A stretch of 37,721 nt of DNA from Pseudorhodobacter antarcticus (GCF_900110135.1 NZ_FOCO01000030.1:1-37721), one strand, 5' to 3'. Shown: positions 1 through 8,385, numbered from the stretch's first letter. Made by a program: numbers and translations. The notes: generated from the sequence alone by a model not told the origin.

Positions 1-346
1 GATCATTCCGCCGCGCAAGAACGCCAAGCCATGGAAACCCGACACTCCTGGCGCGATCGCGCGGAACGAGGCCCTCCGCGCGTCGAAACGCTTCGGCCGG
101 ACGATATGGCGACGATGGAGCGGCTATCACCGCCGAAGCCGCGTCGAAACAAAGATGCACTGTGTCAAACTGCTGGGTCAGCGCCTTATGGCGCGGGACT
201 TCGACCGTCAGGTCGCGGAGTTCCAAGTTCGTGTTGCCGTCCTGAACGGCTTCACCACTCTCGGCACGCCCATTACAGAAGTCGTGGGATAAGTCTGTCC
301 GGGGATAGGGGAACCCTCACCGTCAGACCATTTGTGCAACAGAGCC
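1..346 (+). mobile_element. IS5-family insertion sequence, 3' part (left copy)
   Basis: The end of the element is marked by GGCTCTGTTGCACAAA read inward on the minus strand, with its last base at 346, directly followed by a permease reading frame that lacks its beginning. The transposase 3' end lies inside (2-292). Bases 82-346 recur in reverse complement at 37457-37721 and read as identical. The other terminal repeat and the left target duplication are outside the window, so neither the full length nor the target-site duplication can be checked. The IS903-like subgroup is inferred from the transposase C-terminus. Confidence 0.9.
2..292 (+). CDS. IS5-family transposase, C-terminal part
   Basis: An open frame runs in from the window edge and ends at TAA 290-292, giving 96 residues of the C-terminal catalytic region. 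It contains the IS4/IS5-type Y(2)R(3)E(6)K signature, seen as YHRRSRVETKMHCVK, which carries the third acidic residue of the DDE triad. The following stretch (LLGQRLMARDF, then VAVLNGFTTLGTP) matches the usual end of IS903-like transposases. The protein would cut and rejoin the element ends. The first two acidic residues lie outside the window, so whether this copy is intact is unknown. Confidence 0.88.
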   Translation: MIPPRKNAKPWKPDTPGAIARNEALRASKRFGRTIWRRWSGYHRRSRVETKMHCVKLLGQRLMARDFDRQVAEFQVRVAVLNGFTTLGTPITEVVG

Positions 347-505
347 GGTGGCACCTCAAACATGATGCTGGCGGAAATGATCGCACAGCAGGTCCAAAGC
401 CTTGTGAACTGGGGTTTGGGGGGCGCTGCGGCTTTTGTGCTGCTGGTCGTGACGCTGGCAATTTACGCGCTGCAATTGCGCTTTGTTGATACGGAGGGCC
501 GGTGA
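347..505 (+). pseudogene. PotB/PotH-like ABC permease, 3' remnant cut by IS
   Basis: Immediately after the IS end an open frame codes for 52 residues (GGTSNMMLAEMIAQQ, then a hydrophobic last membrane helix ending RFVDTEGR) and stops at 503-505. This is the typical C-terminus of the first permease of spermidine/putrescine-type ABC importers, including the GG-S-NMMLAE motif after the EAA loop. The rest of the gene is missing to the left, replaced by the insertion sequence. The stop is directly followed by the ATG of the next permease, as in pot operons. Without this subunit the importer encoded downstream should be non-functional unless another locus supplies it. Confidence 0.8.
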
Positions 506-1306
506 ATGTTGTTGGATTTTGACAAGCTTGGCGCTTGGCGTTGGGCATTAGGGCTGATCTGCGGTTTGATGACGCTGTTCTTGTTGCTGCCCATTCTGTT
601 CATCATTGCGCTTTCGTTTGGCTCCTCACGCTGGCTGATCTTTCCGCCACCAAGCTGGACATTGAACTGGTATGTCGAGCTGTTTGCGGACCCGCGGTGG
701 CTTACAGCCGCGCTGACTTCGGCAAAAATTGGCCTGATTGTGATGGTGCTGTCGGTCATTCTAGGCTTGTTTGCGTCGCTTGCTTTGGTGCGCGGCACGT
801 TCAAAGGGCGGGCGGTCTTGCGGGCGTTTTTTCTGACCCCGATGATCTTGCCAGTGGTGATTGTGGCCGTTGCCCTTTACGCGCTGTTTTTGCGCCTTGG
901 TATGAACGGCACGCTGACCGGCTTTGTGATCGCGCATCTGGTTGTGGCCTTGCCGTTTGCGATCATCACCATTTCGGGCGCGCTGGAAAGTTTTGACACC
1001 GCGATCGAAGAGGCTGCGATTTTGTGTGGCGCCTCACCTTGGGAGGCCCGCTTTCGTGTGACCTTGCCAGCGATCAAACACGGGTTGTTTTCGGCTGCGA
1101 TCTTTTCCTTCCTGATCTCTTGGGATGAGGTGGTGCTGGCGATTTTCATGGCTTCGCCCACGCTGCAAACCTTGCCTGTCAAGGTGTGGACCACGCTGCG
1201 CCAAGATCTAACGCCTGTTGTTGCGGCAGCCTCTACTATTCTTGTTTTGCTGACGGTCCTTTTGATGATCGCGGCCGCACTTTTGCGCAAAGGAAAGTCG
1301 AAATGA
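506..1306 (+). CDS. PotC/PotI-like ABC transporter permease
   Basis: This 266-residue inner-membrane permease belongs to the spermidine/putrescine type. It has about six hydrophobic helices, the first near residues 13-35. The cytoplasmic EAA loop that contacts the ATPase is visible as EEAAILCGASPWEARFRVTLP near residues 168-188, with the conserved glycine and LP. Length and start fit the PotC family. The ATG follows the stop of the truncated first permease directly, and the stop overlaps the next start (ATGA), indicating translational coupling. The substrate could be a polyamine or a related amine/amino acid; the downstream semialdehyde dehydrogenase favours putrescine- or GABA-like compounds. 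Confidence 0.88.
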   Translation: MLLDFDKLGAWRWALGLICGLMTLFLLLPILFIIALSFGSSRWLIFPPPSWTLNWYVELFADPRWLTAALTSAKIGLIVMVLSVILGLFASLALVRGTFKGRAVLRAFFLTPMILPVVIVAVALYALFLRLGMNGTLTGFVIAHLVVALPFAIITISGALESFDTAIEEAAILCGASPWEARFRVTLPAIKHGLFSAAIFSFLISWDEVVLAIFMASPTLQTLPVKVWTTLRQDLTPVVAAASTILVLLTVLLMIAAALLRKGKSK

Positions 1307-2388
1307 CCCCCTATCTGCATATCAACGGCATTCGCAAAGTTTACGGAAATGTGGTGGCCAGCGATCATGTCGAACTGACGGTCGCCAAGGGAGAGTTCAT
1401 GACCTTTCTCGGGCCGTCGGGTTCGGGCAAAAGCACCACGCTTTATATCCTTGCCGGGTTTCAGGACCCAACCAAGGGCGATATTTTGATCGAGGGAAAA
1501 TCCATCCTATCGACGCCGTCGCACAAGCGAAATATCGGCATGGTGTTTCAGCGCTATACTTTGTTCCCGCATCTGAGCGTGGGTGAAAATGTCGCCTTTC
1601 CGCTGCGGGTGCGGCGGATGGGGCAATCCGAGATCACCGATAAAGTTCGCCGAGCCTTGGCGCTGGTGCGGTTGGAGGGTCTAGAGGACAGAATGCCAAC
1701 GCATATGTCAGGGGGGCAGCAACAGCGCGTCGCCTTGGCCCGCGCGTTGGTCTATGACCCACCGGTTTTGTTAATGGACGAGCCACTTTCCGCGCTGGAC
1801 AAGAAACTGCGTGAAGAAATCCAGCTTGAGATCCGCCGCATTCACCAAGAAACGGGCGTGACGATCCTGTATGTTACCCATGACCAAGAAGAGGCGCTTC
1901 GCCTTTCAGATCGGATTGCGGTGTTCAACGCAGGCAGGATTGAACAGGTCGGCACGGGGCCTGAACTATACGCCAATCCGCAAACCCATTTCGTGGCGGA
2001 TTTCATTGGCGACAGTGCTTTCCTTAAGGGTGAGATTGAAACGGTGCAAAACGGCCAAGCTTCCTTGCGGTTTGGCGATGGCAGTCTGATCGTGGGCGTG
2101 CCGTTACATGGCGATGTGAAATCCGGCAAAGGGGCCGAGTTGATGCTGCGCCCCGAACGTATTGATCTAAGTGCTGTGGCAGGGGAGCAGGGTGCATCCT
2201 TGCCCGTGCAAGTGCAGGATATGACATTTCTTGGCAATAACACGGCTGTCTCTGTCCGCACGGCTTGGGGCGATCCGCTGACCGTTCGGCTCGGTTTCGG
2301 GCATCCGCTGTCTGGCCGCGTGTCGCGCGGTGATCATTTACATATCAACTGGGCCGCCGAGTCGGCGCAGGCTTTTATCCAAGGATAG
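1303..2388 (+). CDS. PotA-like ABC transporter ATP-binding protein
   Basis: This 361-residue ATPase of the polyamine/iron/sugar importer type energises the permeases encoded upstream. The Walker A motif GPSGSGKST is at residues 37-45, the Q-loop glutamine near 83, the signature HMSGGQQQR at 134-142 (M replaces the usual L), Walker B VLLMDEP at 155-161 and the switch histidine near 193. The C-terminal third, about residue 240 onward, is a TOBE-like regulatory domain. I chose the ATG at 1303 because it overlaps the permease stop (ATGA) and gives the normal family length; an earlier in-frame start would overlap the permease by more than 100 bases. Confidence 0.9.
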   Translation: MTPYLHINGIRKVYGNVVASDHVELTVAKGEFMTFLGPSGSGKSTTLYILAGFQDPTKGDILIEGKSILSTPSHKRNIGMVFQRYTLFPHLSVGENVAFPLRVRRMGQSEITDKVRRALALVRLEGLEDRMPTHMSGGQQQRVALARALVYDPPVLLMDEPLSALDKKLREEIQLEIRRIHQETGVTILYVTHDQEEALRLSDRIAVFNAGRIEQVGTGPELYANPQTHFVADFIGDSAFLKGEIETVQNGQASLRFGDGSLIVGVPLHGDVKSGKGAELMLRPERIDLSAVAGEQGASLPVQVQDMTFLGNNTAVSVRTAWGDPLTVRLGFGHPLSGRVSRGDHLHINWAAESAQAFIQG

Positions 2389-2392
2389 ACCA

Positions 2393-3832
2393 TTGCATCT
2401 TAATGATACCAGCCTGCTGGAAACGCGTGCTTTCGTTGCAGGGGAATGGATAAGCACGACGGGCAAGCTTACAGTTGTAAACCCTGCCGACAGCACGATC
2501 TTGGTAGAAGTCGCTGATTGCGACCGCACTATTGCCGCGCGCAGCATTTCCTTTGCCGCATCCGCGCAGGTACTTTGGGCCAAGCGCACTGCCAAAGACC
2601 GCGCCAGCATTCTGCGCCGCTGGTATGATCTGGTGGTTGCCAATGCAGACGATCTTGCGATGATCTTGATGTCGGAAATGGGTAAGCCCTTAGCCGAGGC
2701 GCATGGCGAAGTGCTTTATGGGGCGTCCTATATCGAATGGTTCGCGGAAGAGGCCAAGCGGGTTTATGGCGAGACAATCCCCGGTCATGCCGAGGATAAG
2801 CGTCTGCTGGTCTTGCGCCAACCCGTCGGGGTGGTGGCCGCAATTACGCCTTGGAATTTTCCCAACGCGATGATCGCGCGCAAGATCGCGCCGGCGCTGG
2901 CGGCAGGCTGTGCAATCGTGGCAAAACCGGCTGCCGAAACGCCGCTGTCGGCGCTTGCGCTTGCTGTATTGGCCGAGCGGGCAGGCTTGCCCAAGGGGCT
3001 TCTGTCAATCTTGCCGTCTAGCGATGCGGTCGGCATGGGGCGCGAGTTTTGCGAAAATCCGACTGTGCGTAAAATCAGCTTTACCGGCTCCACCAATGTC
3101 GGGCGCATTCTGATGAAGCAGGGCGCGGATCAGATCAAAAAGCTATCGCTTGAGCTTGGCGGAAATGCACCCTTCATCGTCTTTGATGACGCGGATATCG
3201 ACGTCGCCGTTGATGGTTTGATCGCGTCGAAATTCCGCAATGCGGGCCAGACTTGTGTTTGCACCAACCGGATTTACGTTCAGGCAGATGTGGCAGACCA
3301 ATTTGCGACCAAACTTGCCCAAAAAGTGGCGACGCTTAAGGTTGGCGCGGGCAGTGATCCTGCAAGTCAAATCGGCCCGTTGATCAGTATGGCGGCGCTT
3401 GCCAAGGTAGAAGATCATGTTGCTGATGCGGTCAGTGGCGGGGCAAAACTGGTCTTGGGTGGGCATGGTGCAGGCGGCACATTTTACATGCCAACGGTGC
3501 TAGCTGGCTGCAATGCCACGATGAAAATCACGCGCGAAGAAACTTTCGGCCCTGTCGCAGGGTTGATCCGTTTTGAGTCAGAGGCGGAGGTAATTGCAGC
3601 GGCCAACGATACTGAATTTGGTTTGGCAGCTTACGTATTCACCCGCGACTTGGCGCGATCTTGGCGGATGATGGAGGCGTTGGAATGTGGTATGGTGGGC
3701 GTTAACACGGGCCATATTTCGACCGAGCTTGCGCCTTTTGGCGGTATCAAGCAATCGGGCATGGGCCGGGAAGGCTCACGCCACGGACTCGAGGATTATC
3801 TTGAGTTGAAATACTGCTGTATAAGCATGTGA
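2393..3832 (+). CDS. gabD: Succinate-semialdehyde dehydrogenase (GabD type)
   Basis: This aldehyde dehydrogenase superfamily enzyme oxidises succinate semialdehyde (or a near homologue) to succinate with NAD(P)+, the last step of GABA and putrescine breakdown. The protein has 479 residues and stays close to E. coli GabD throughout. The general-base Glu254 is in LELGGNAPFIVFDDAD and the nucleophile Cys288 in FRNAGQTCVC, with exactly the E. coli numbering. That numbering supports the TTG start at 2393, which is preceded by AAGGA at 2381-2385. The gene follows the transporter ATPase by four bases, so uptake and oxidation look co-transcribed. Glutarate-semialdehyde specificity cannot be excluded. 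Confidence 0.9.
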   Translation: MHLNDTSLLETRAFVAGEWISTTGKLTVVNPADSTILVEVADCDRTIAARSISFAASAQVLWAKRTAKDRASILRRWYDLVVANADDLAMILMSEMGKPLAEAHGEVLYGASYIEWFAEEAKRVYGETIPGHAEDKRLLVLRQPVGVVAAITPWNFPNAMIARKIAPALAAGCAIVAKPAAETPLSALALAVLAERAGLPKGLLSILPSSDAVGMGREFCENPTVRKISFTGSTNVGRILMKQGADQIKKLSLELGGNAPFIVFDDADIDVAVDGLIASKFRNAGQTCVCTNRIYVQADVADQFATKLAQKVATLKVGAGSDPASQIGPLISMAALAKVEDHVADAVSGGAKLVLGGHGAGGTFYMPTVLAGCNATMKITREETFGPVAGLIRFESEAEVIAAANDTEFGLAAYVFTRDLARSWRMMEALECGMVGVNTGHISTELAPFGGIKQSGMGREGSRHGLEDYLELKYCCISM

Positions 3833-3858
3833 TTGGTCAATTAGATAAGGAGATCCAT

Positions 3859-4266
3859 GTGAGTCAGTTCGACGAAGATTTGTTTCTGAAGGGTTTAGAG
3901 CAGCGCAAGGCGACCCTCGGCGCAGAATATGTGCAGAGCAATTTGGATGCGGCGGATGAATTCACCCGCCCTTTTCAAGAGGCGATGACGGCTTGGTGCT
4001 GGGGCTTTGGCTGGGGTGACGGTGCGATTGATGCTAAGACGCGCTCGATGATGAACCTTGCGATGCTGGGTGCATTGGGGCGTCTGCATGAATGGGAGGT
4101 GCATTGCAAAGGTGCGCTGACCAATGGTGTTACACCCGAACAAATTCGGGCGATAATCCATGTTGTCGCGATCTATTGCGGTGTGCCAATGGGTCTTGAA
4201 TGTTTCCGAGTTGCAAGAAAGGTCCTCGCGGAGGCGGAAATCGCAGGAACTCCACATTCATCCTGA
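3859..4266 (+). CDS. Carboxymuconolactone decarboxylase family protein
   Basis: This 135-residue small all-alpha protein belongs to the CMD/AhpD-like family. It aligns by eye with PcaC-type proteins: an N-terminal RKATLGAEYV block, FTRPFQEAMTAWCWG near residues 35-50, TRSMMNLAMLGALGR near 60-75, and IIHVVAIYCGVPMGLECF near 97-115. A single Cys lies in AIYCGVP, and no CxxC is seen, so peroxidase activity of AhpD type is unlikely. Its partner reaction in a GABA/polyamine operon is unclear; the true substrate is unknown. I chose the GTG at 3859 because AAGGAG lies at 3847-3852 at good spacing; the longer ATG at 3829 overlaps gabD. Confidence 0.85.
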   Translation: MSQFDEDLFLKGLEQRKATLGAEYVQSNLDAADEFTRPFQEAMTAWCWGFGWGDGAIDAKTRSMMNLAMLGALGRLHEWEVHCKGALTNGVTPEQIRAIIHVVAIYCGVPMGLECFRVARKVLAEAEIAGTPHSS

Positions 4267-4595
4267 CCGTCTGGATCGGTGACGGAGGGATTTGGGCACG
4301 ATTTGGCATTATTTTTCGGAGCAGTGAGACAGAATTTCGCTTAAACAAGAGTGTTCGAGACGGGGGCTCGGTTAAACATTGCAGCACAAATCTGGTAGGT
4401 TACGGCGGTTGCGGCCTCCCGCAACCAATGTTTCCGCCTTTAGCCTTTGGATCATCATAAGACGACTGCAATATAAACTGCTTGCGGTCTGGAGTTCAAA
4501 TACGGACTTATCAGCACAAGCCGCTATGAGCGGTTTGCGATTATGTATGACACATCTCAGCACTTCTCTAGTCCACCACAGGCCGAGTGTAAAAT
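4267..4595. other. Intergenic region between convergent operons
   Basis: About 330 bases between the 3' ends of two convergent operons. I see no convincing gene. It holds one copy of a dispersed palindromic repeat (4394-4428) and a small imperfect hairpin around 4520-4540 (AGCCGCT/AGCGGTT, loop ATG), which has no long T-run. No clear intrinsic terminator is visible for either operon. Confidence 0.6.
4394..4428. repeat. Dispersed palindromic repeat, copy A
   Basis: A 35-base unit that matches 32924-32958 with two differences, in the same orientation. Its core at 4407-4426 is a perfect hairpin with arms GGTTGCGG and CCGCAACC and a four-base loop. Position in a gap between genes and the hairpin core suggest a REP-like element of the host genome rather than part of a gene. 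Confidence 0.7.
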
Positions 4596-6191
4596 TCAAT
4601 AGCCGGCGGCAAGTCCGTCTTTGCGTGGGTCGGAGCCTGCGGCATAGCCGCCTTCGGGCAAGCGGCACACCAATTGCGCGCCGCCAAAACCGAAGGCGTT
4701 GTCTGGCGTTTCAAGCGAGATGACATGGCCAAGGGCGGTCAGCGCTTGGATCGTGCCGGGGGGCATCGTGTCTTCGCACGCCACCTCCAGCCCTTTGGTC
4801 ACGCGCCAGCGTGGGGCATCGACGGCCATCTGCGGGTCTTGCGCCCAAAGCTGGGTGCGCAAAACCATCTGGATATGGCCTTGTGCCTGCATCGGGCCAC
4901 CCATGACCCCAAAGCTCATCAATGGGCCATCACGACCCATCAAGAACCCCGGTATAATCGTGTGAAATGGCTTTTTGCCGGGGCCAACGCGGTTCGGGCT
5001 GTCAGGGTTCAGCGAAAATCCGGCGCCACGGTTTTGCATCGAGATGCTTGTGCCAGGGATAACGACGCCCGACCCGAAACCGGCATAGTTTGATTGGATG
5101 AAAGACACCATCATGCCCGACGCATCGCCCACCGCCAGATACACCGTGCCGCCGTGCTTTGGTGCGCCCGATTTGAAGTCTTGCGCGCGGTCCTTGTCGA
5201 TCATCGCCGCGCGGGCTTTCAGATAGGCCGGGTCCAACAGCGCCTCAGATGTGACATCGGTCATGTGGTCGGCGTCGGCCACAAATGCATCGGCGTCTGC
5301 AAGCGCCAGCTTCATCGCTTCGATTTGCAGATGCATGGCGGCCGGATCGTCGGGGCCGAGGTTGCGGACATCGGTGTGTGACAAGATACCCAAAGCCATC
5401 AACGCCACGATGCCCTGCCCATTAGGCGGGATTTCATGCAAGGAAACATCATCAAATTTTTGCGAAATTGTGCCGCACCACTCCACTTTATGCGCCGCCA
5501 TATCCGCCATGTTCAGCGCCGCCCCGTGTTGGCCCGCGAAATCGCAAATGGTTTGCGCCAAGGTGCCAGTGTAGAACGACGCGCCTTTGGTCTCTGCGAT
5601 GGATTGCAGCGTTTTGGCCAGTGCGGGGTTGGTGAATGTCTCGCCTGCTGCGGGGGCGCGACCACCGGGCAGGAAGGCTTCGGCAAAGCCGGGATAATCC
5701 TTCAGCGTTTCGGCCGCACGGCGCCACAGTTCCGCAATGATGGGCGACACGAAGAACCCGTTTTCCGCGTAACCAATCGCAGGCGCAAACAGATCGGCAA
5801 AGGGCAATTTGCCAAACCGCTCGGAGAGGGCAACCCAAGCTGACACGGCACCCGGCACCGTGACGCTTTCCCAGCCGCGAAACGGCATTTCTGTGTGGGC
5901 CGCAAACCGTTCGGGCGTCCACCCTGCGGGCGACCTGCCGGATGCGTTCAAGCCGTGCAAGGTGCTGCCGTCCCAGACGATTGCAAACGCATCAGACCCA
6001 AGGCCGTTTCCCGTAGGCTCCACCAAGGTCAGGGTGATGGCTGTGGCGATGGCTGCATCTACAGCGTTCCCGCCGCGCGCCAGCATCGACAACCCGGCCT
6101 GTGCGGCCAGCGGTTGGGATGTGGCGACGACATTATCCGCCAGAACCACTGAGCGACGAGAAGGGTAGGGGTGTGAAGCGCGAAATTTCAT
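4596..6191 (-). CDS. Gamma-glutamyltransferase family amidohydrolase
   Basis: This 531-residue Ntn-hydrolase of the Ggt family is normally a precursor that cleaves itself before a catalytic threonine to give two subunits. The likely nucleophile is Thr349 in HGGTVYLAVGD. The large-subunit motif GGNAVDAAIATAITLTLVEP is at about residues 40-60, and GGPMQAQGHIQ is near 435-445. No signal peptide is seen, so unlike classical periplasmic Ggt it should act in the cytoplasm. Family members include gamma-glutamyl peptidases, acylases and the oxamate amidohydrolase HpxW; the neighbouring acetamidase/formamidase favours an amide substrate. It is the last gene of a three-gene minus-strand operon. Confidence 0.88.
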   Translation of the reverse strand: MKFRASHPYPSRRSVVLADNVVATSQPLAAQAGLSMLARGGNAVDAAIATAITLTLVEPTGNGLGSDAFAIVWDGSTLHGLNASGRSPAGWTPERFAAHTEMPFRGWESVTVPGAVSAWVALSERFGKLPFADLFAPAIGYAENGFFVSPIIAELWRRAAETLKDYPGFAEAFLPGGRAPAAGETFTNPALAKTLQSIAETKGASFYTGTLAQTICDFAGQHGAALNMADMAAHKVEWCGTISQKFDDVSLHEIPPNGQGIVALMALGILSHTDVRNLGPDDPAAMHLQIEAMKLALADADAFVADADHMTDVTSEALLDPAYLKARAAMIDKDRAQDFKSGAPKHGGTVYLAVGDASGMMVSFIQSNYAGFGSGVVIPGTSISMQNRGAGFSLNPDSPNRVGPGKKPFHTIIPGFLMGRDGPLMSFGVMGGPMQAQGHIQMVLRTQLWAQDPQMAVDAPRWRVTKGLEVACEDTMPPGTIQALTALGHVISLETPDNAFGFGGAQLVCRLPEGGYAAGSDPRKDGLAAGY

Positions 6192-6229
6192 GGCACGGGT
6201 TCTTTCTTGGCGGTGTGACAGGGGCAGTT

Positions 6230-7168
6230 TCAGGTTCGGTCAATCAAGGCTTTGGACATCATCATATGCACACCCTTTTCACGGTTGACCGTCTGGGTGA
6301 TCCGCAAGTCTCCTGCAAGGCTGCACAGCATATAGGCATCTTGGCGGCTGATATTGGCGCGTTTGGACACAAGCGCAATCATATCGCGCAACGCCATTTC
6401 AACGCAGCGGTCCAGATCGGCGTGCAGGCCCATGGTGATCCAATGCGTCGGCGTTTCCGCCTGCGGAAAGGACAGGCCGTGGCCTTTAAGAACGCTGAGG
6501 CGAAAGCGCCCGCGCAATGCCGTTTCAATCGCCGTCACGCATACCTCTCCGTCGCCCTGCGCGCCGTGCCCGTCACCGCAGGAAAACAGAGCGCCCTTGG
6601 CGAACACCGGCAGGTAAAGCGTTGTGCCTGCCACCAGTTCCTTATTGTCAAGGTTGCCACCAAAGGCGCGCGGCTCTATGGTGGAAATCCGGCCCCAGTT
6701 CTGTGGCGGGGCCACGCCCATCACGCCAAAGAACGGCGACAGGGGCAACTCCAGCCCCCAAGGCAGCCGCGCTGTGCCCCGCGCGGCATCCAGCGGAATG
6801 ATGGTGTGGTAGGCATCGGGAAAATCATCGGGCAGGGTGCCTTTCAGCGGGCCGTGGTAATTGAACCCCCAGTCTTGGCGCAGCGCAACCTCCAGAATAT
6901 CGACCTGCAACACGTCGCCCGGCATGGCACCGCGCACCGCCACGGGGCCGGTCAGGATATGGCCGGGCATCTGCGGGGGCCCTGCGGCATGCAGCGCAAA
7001 AAGCTCTGGTGGGACATAGAATCCTGCGCAGGGAAGGTTTTGCGGCCCGCCCGATATTGTATCAATCCAGATCTCATCGCCGCTGTCGATTGTGATCGCG
7101 GGGGGCAGGGTCGCGTCGAAAAACCCCCAATGGCATGTCTGGGGTGACGCGTTGAGGGCAAGGGTCAT
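6230..7168 (-). CDS. Acetamidase/formamidase family protein (first copy)
   Basis: This 312-residue cytoplasmic protein of the FmdA/AmdA family hydrolyses short aliphatic amides to ammonia and the acid. Visible family features are PGHILTGPVAVRGAMPGDVLQVDI near residues 68-91, GGNLDNKELVAGTTLYLPV near 168-186, and the conserved GALFSCGDGHGAQGDGEV block near 190-207. The last of these includes the Asp/His/Gly-rich active-site loop. It lies 38 bases upstream of the Ggt-family gene, and its ATG overlaps the stop of the oxidoreductase gene (ATGA). It is clearly divergent from the second copy at 22110-23069, so the two are old paralogues or separate acquisitions rather than a recent duplication. Confidence 0.9.
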   Translation of the reverse strand: MTLALNASPQTCHWGFFDATLPPAITIDSGDEIWIDTISGGPQNLPCAGFYVPPELFALHAAGPPQMPGHILTGPVAVRGAMPGDVLQVDILEVALRQDWGFNYHGPLKGTLPDDFPDAYHTIIPLDAARGTARLPWGLELPLSPFFGVMGVAPPQNWGRISTIEPRAFGGNLDNKELVAGTTLYLPVFAKGALFSCGDGHGAQGDGEVCVTAIETALRGRFRLSVLKGHGLSFPQAETPTHWITMGLHADLDRCVEMALRDMIALVSKRANISRQDAYMLCSLAGDLRITQTVNREKGVHMMMSKALIDRT

Positions 7169-8136
7169 GGGCGTGCTGTCCCGGCCAATATGCCTTCAAT
7201 CAGGATTTGCACGCGCAAAGCCTCGGGCACCGTGGCAAGGCGGCTGGGTTTGCCTGCGATCAGCGCGGCCATATCATCCAACTGCGCGCCAAGGCTGGCC
7301 GCGCGGGGATCATCTGGGTCTGGCTGCACAGGCACGAAGTCGCCCCCGAAGGACACAGCATCGCGGTAGAAATCACTGATGCGCCGGCTGGATGTGCTGC
7401 CTTTGATCGTCACCTCTTGGCGGTCAGGTTGCACGCCGCCGACAGTGCCGAGGATCGAGACAGGAACCCCATGGGCATTGATCAGGCGCGAGGCAACATG
7501 GGTTTCGCACAGGTCCGCATCTTGCGGATAATCAGTTTGCGCCCAGATCAGTTCAAGCGGCCCCAAGATACGTTCGGTGAAAAACAAAAAATGCGAGATC
7601 ACCTCGCGGGTCATGCCACCTTCATCCCGAAACCTTAGCCAATCCGCACCTGCCTGCCATGCGCGCGGCCAGTTGGCATAGGTGACGATGATGTCGACCC
7701 CGGCAAGTTGCCCCAATGTGCCGTCTTTTGCCGCGACCGACACGCCTTGCAACGCAGGCCCGGCGGCTTGGGTAAAGTTCACGGCTGTGGGCACCCCGGA
7801 TGCGGCCAGGCGGTCAGCCAGATCGCGGCTTTCGGCGATATTGATGCCCAGCGGTTTTTCCAAGAACACAGCGCTGCCTTGCGCCGCCGCGGCAAGCGCA
7901 TAGGCCTTGCGCGGGACAGGCGGGCAGGCAAGATACACCAGATCGGCCCCCGCCATCGCGTCTTCGGCACTTTTTGCTACTGTCGCGTCTGGCGCAATAT
8001 CTTTTGCCGCGCGGCAGGCCTGTAGGTCCGGGTCCCACAGCGTGCATACGGTGTATTCGGGGTGACGCATCATTTGCGTGGCCATGCGCTGCCCCATGAT
8101 GCCCAACCCGATGATCGCCGTCTTGATCGCCACCAC
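7165..8136 (-). CDS. Gfo/Idh/MocA family oxidoreductase
   Basis: This 323-residue NAD(P)-dependent dehydrogenase has an N-terminal Rossmann fold (GLGIMG near residues 10-15), the family EKPLG motif near residue 93 and the usual alpha/beta C-terminal domain. It is the first gene of the operon that also encodes an acetamidase/formamidase and a Ggt-family enzyme, coupled to the former by ATGA. A likely role is oxidation of a sugar- or polyol-like part of the imported compound, but this is inference only. The start is GTG at 8136; the next codon is also GTG, and AAGGGA sits just upstream. Confidence 0.85.
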   Translation of the reverse strand: MVAIKTAIIGLGIMGQRMATQMMRHPEYTVCTLWDPDLQACRAAKDIAPDATVAKSAEDAMAGADLVYLACPPVPRKAYALAAAAQGSAVFLEKPLGINIAESRDLADRLAASGVPTAVNFTQAAGPALQGVSVAAKDGTLGQLAGVDIIVTYANWPRAWQAGADWLRFRDEGGMTREVISHFLFFTERILGPLELIWAQTDYPQDADLCETHVASRLINAHGVPVSILGTVGGVQPDRQEVTIKGSTSSRRISDFYRDAVSFGGDFVPVQPDPDDPRAASLGAQLDDMAALIAGKPSRLATVPEALRVQILIEGILAGTARP

Positions 8137-8153
8137 TCATCCCTTCACGTTTT

Positions 8154-8185
8154 GCCAATTTCATGGCCCGCCAATTTCATGGCCC
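8154..8185. repeat. Tandem 16-bp direct repeat in divergent promoter region
   Basis: GCCAATTTCATGGCCC occurs twice in direct succession (8154-8169 and 8170-8185), perfectly conserved. It lies in the leader of the minus-strand operon, between the likely promoter and the oxidoreductase start. It may be a replication-slippage duplication; a regulatory role is not shown. Confidence 0.8.
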
Positions 8186-8250
8186 CTTGTGCGCCTTGAC
8201 CGTTCCCGCAACCGGTTCTTGAACGGGGCGCTCACAGATGCGCTGCGCGC

Positions 8251-8282
8251 ACCAATATAGATTGGTTCTTGCACCAAAACAA
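8251..8282 (-). promoter_or_regulatory. Likely promoter and FadR/GntR-type operators of the minus operon
   Basis: On the minus strand TTGTTT (8277-8282) and TATATT (8254-8259) stand 17 bases apart, a plausible -35/-10 pair for the oxidoreductase-amidase-Ggt operon. Overlapping them are two inverted repeats: ACCAATATAGATTGGT (8251-8266) and TTGGTTCTTGCACCAA (8262-8277). The same half-sites recur at 9307-9325 before the importer operon. GntR-family operators commonly have GT...AC-type dyads, so the adjacent FadR-type protein is the likely ligand-responsive repressor. A further dyad (CCGTTC/GAACGG, centre AACCGGTT) lies at 8200-8226. Confidence 0.55.
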
Positions 8283-8385
8283 CTTGCAAATCCTAGGGGA
8301 TGATCGTGATTATAAGGGCCGGGCTGCGCGGTCATTGGGATCGGTCCGTCTTTGATCTGTGTGCTTTTGCGACGAGGTGACGTCT

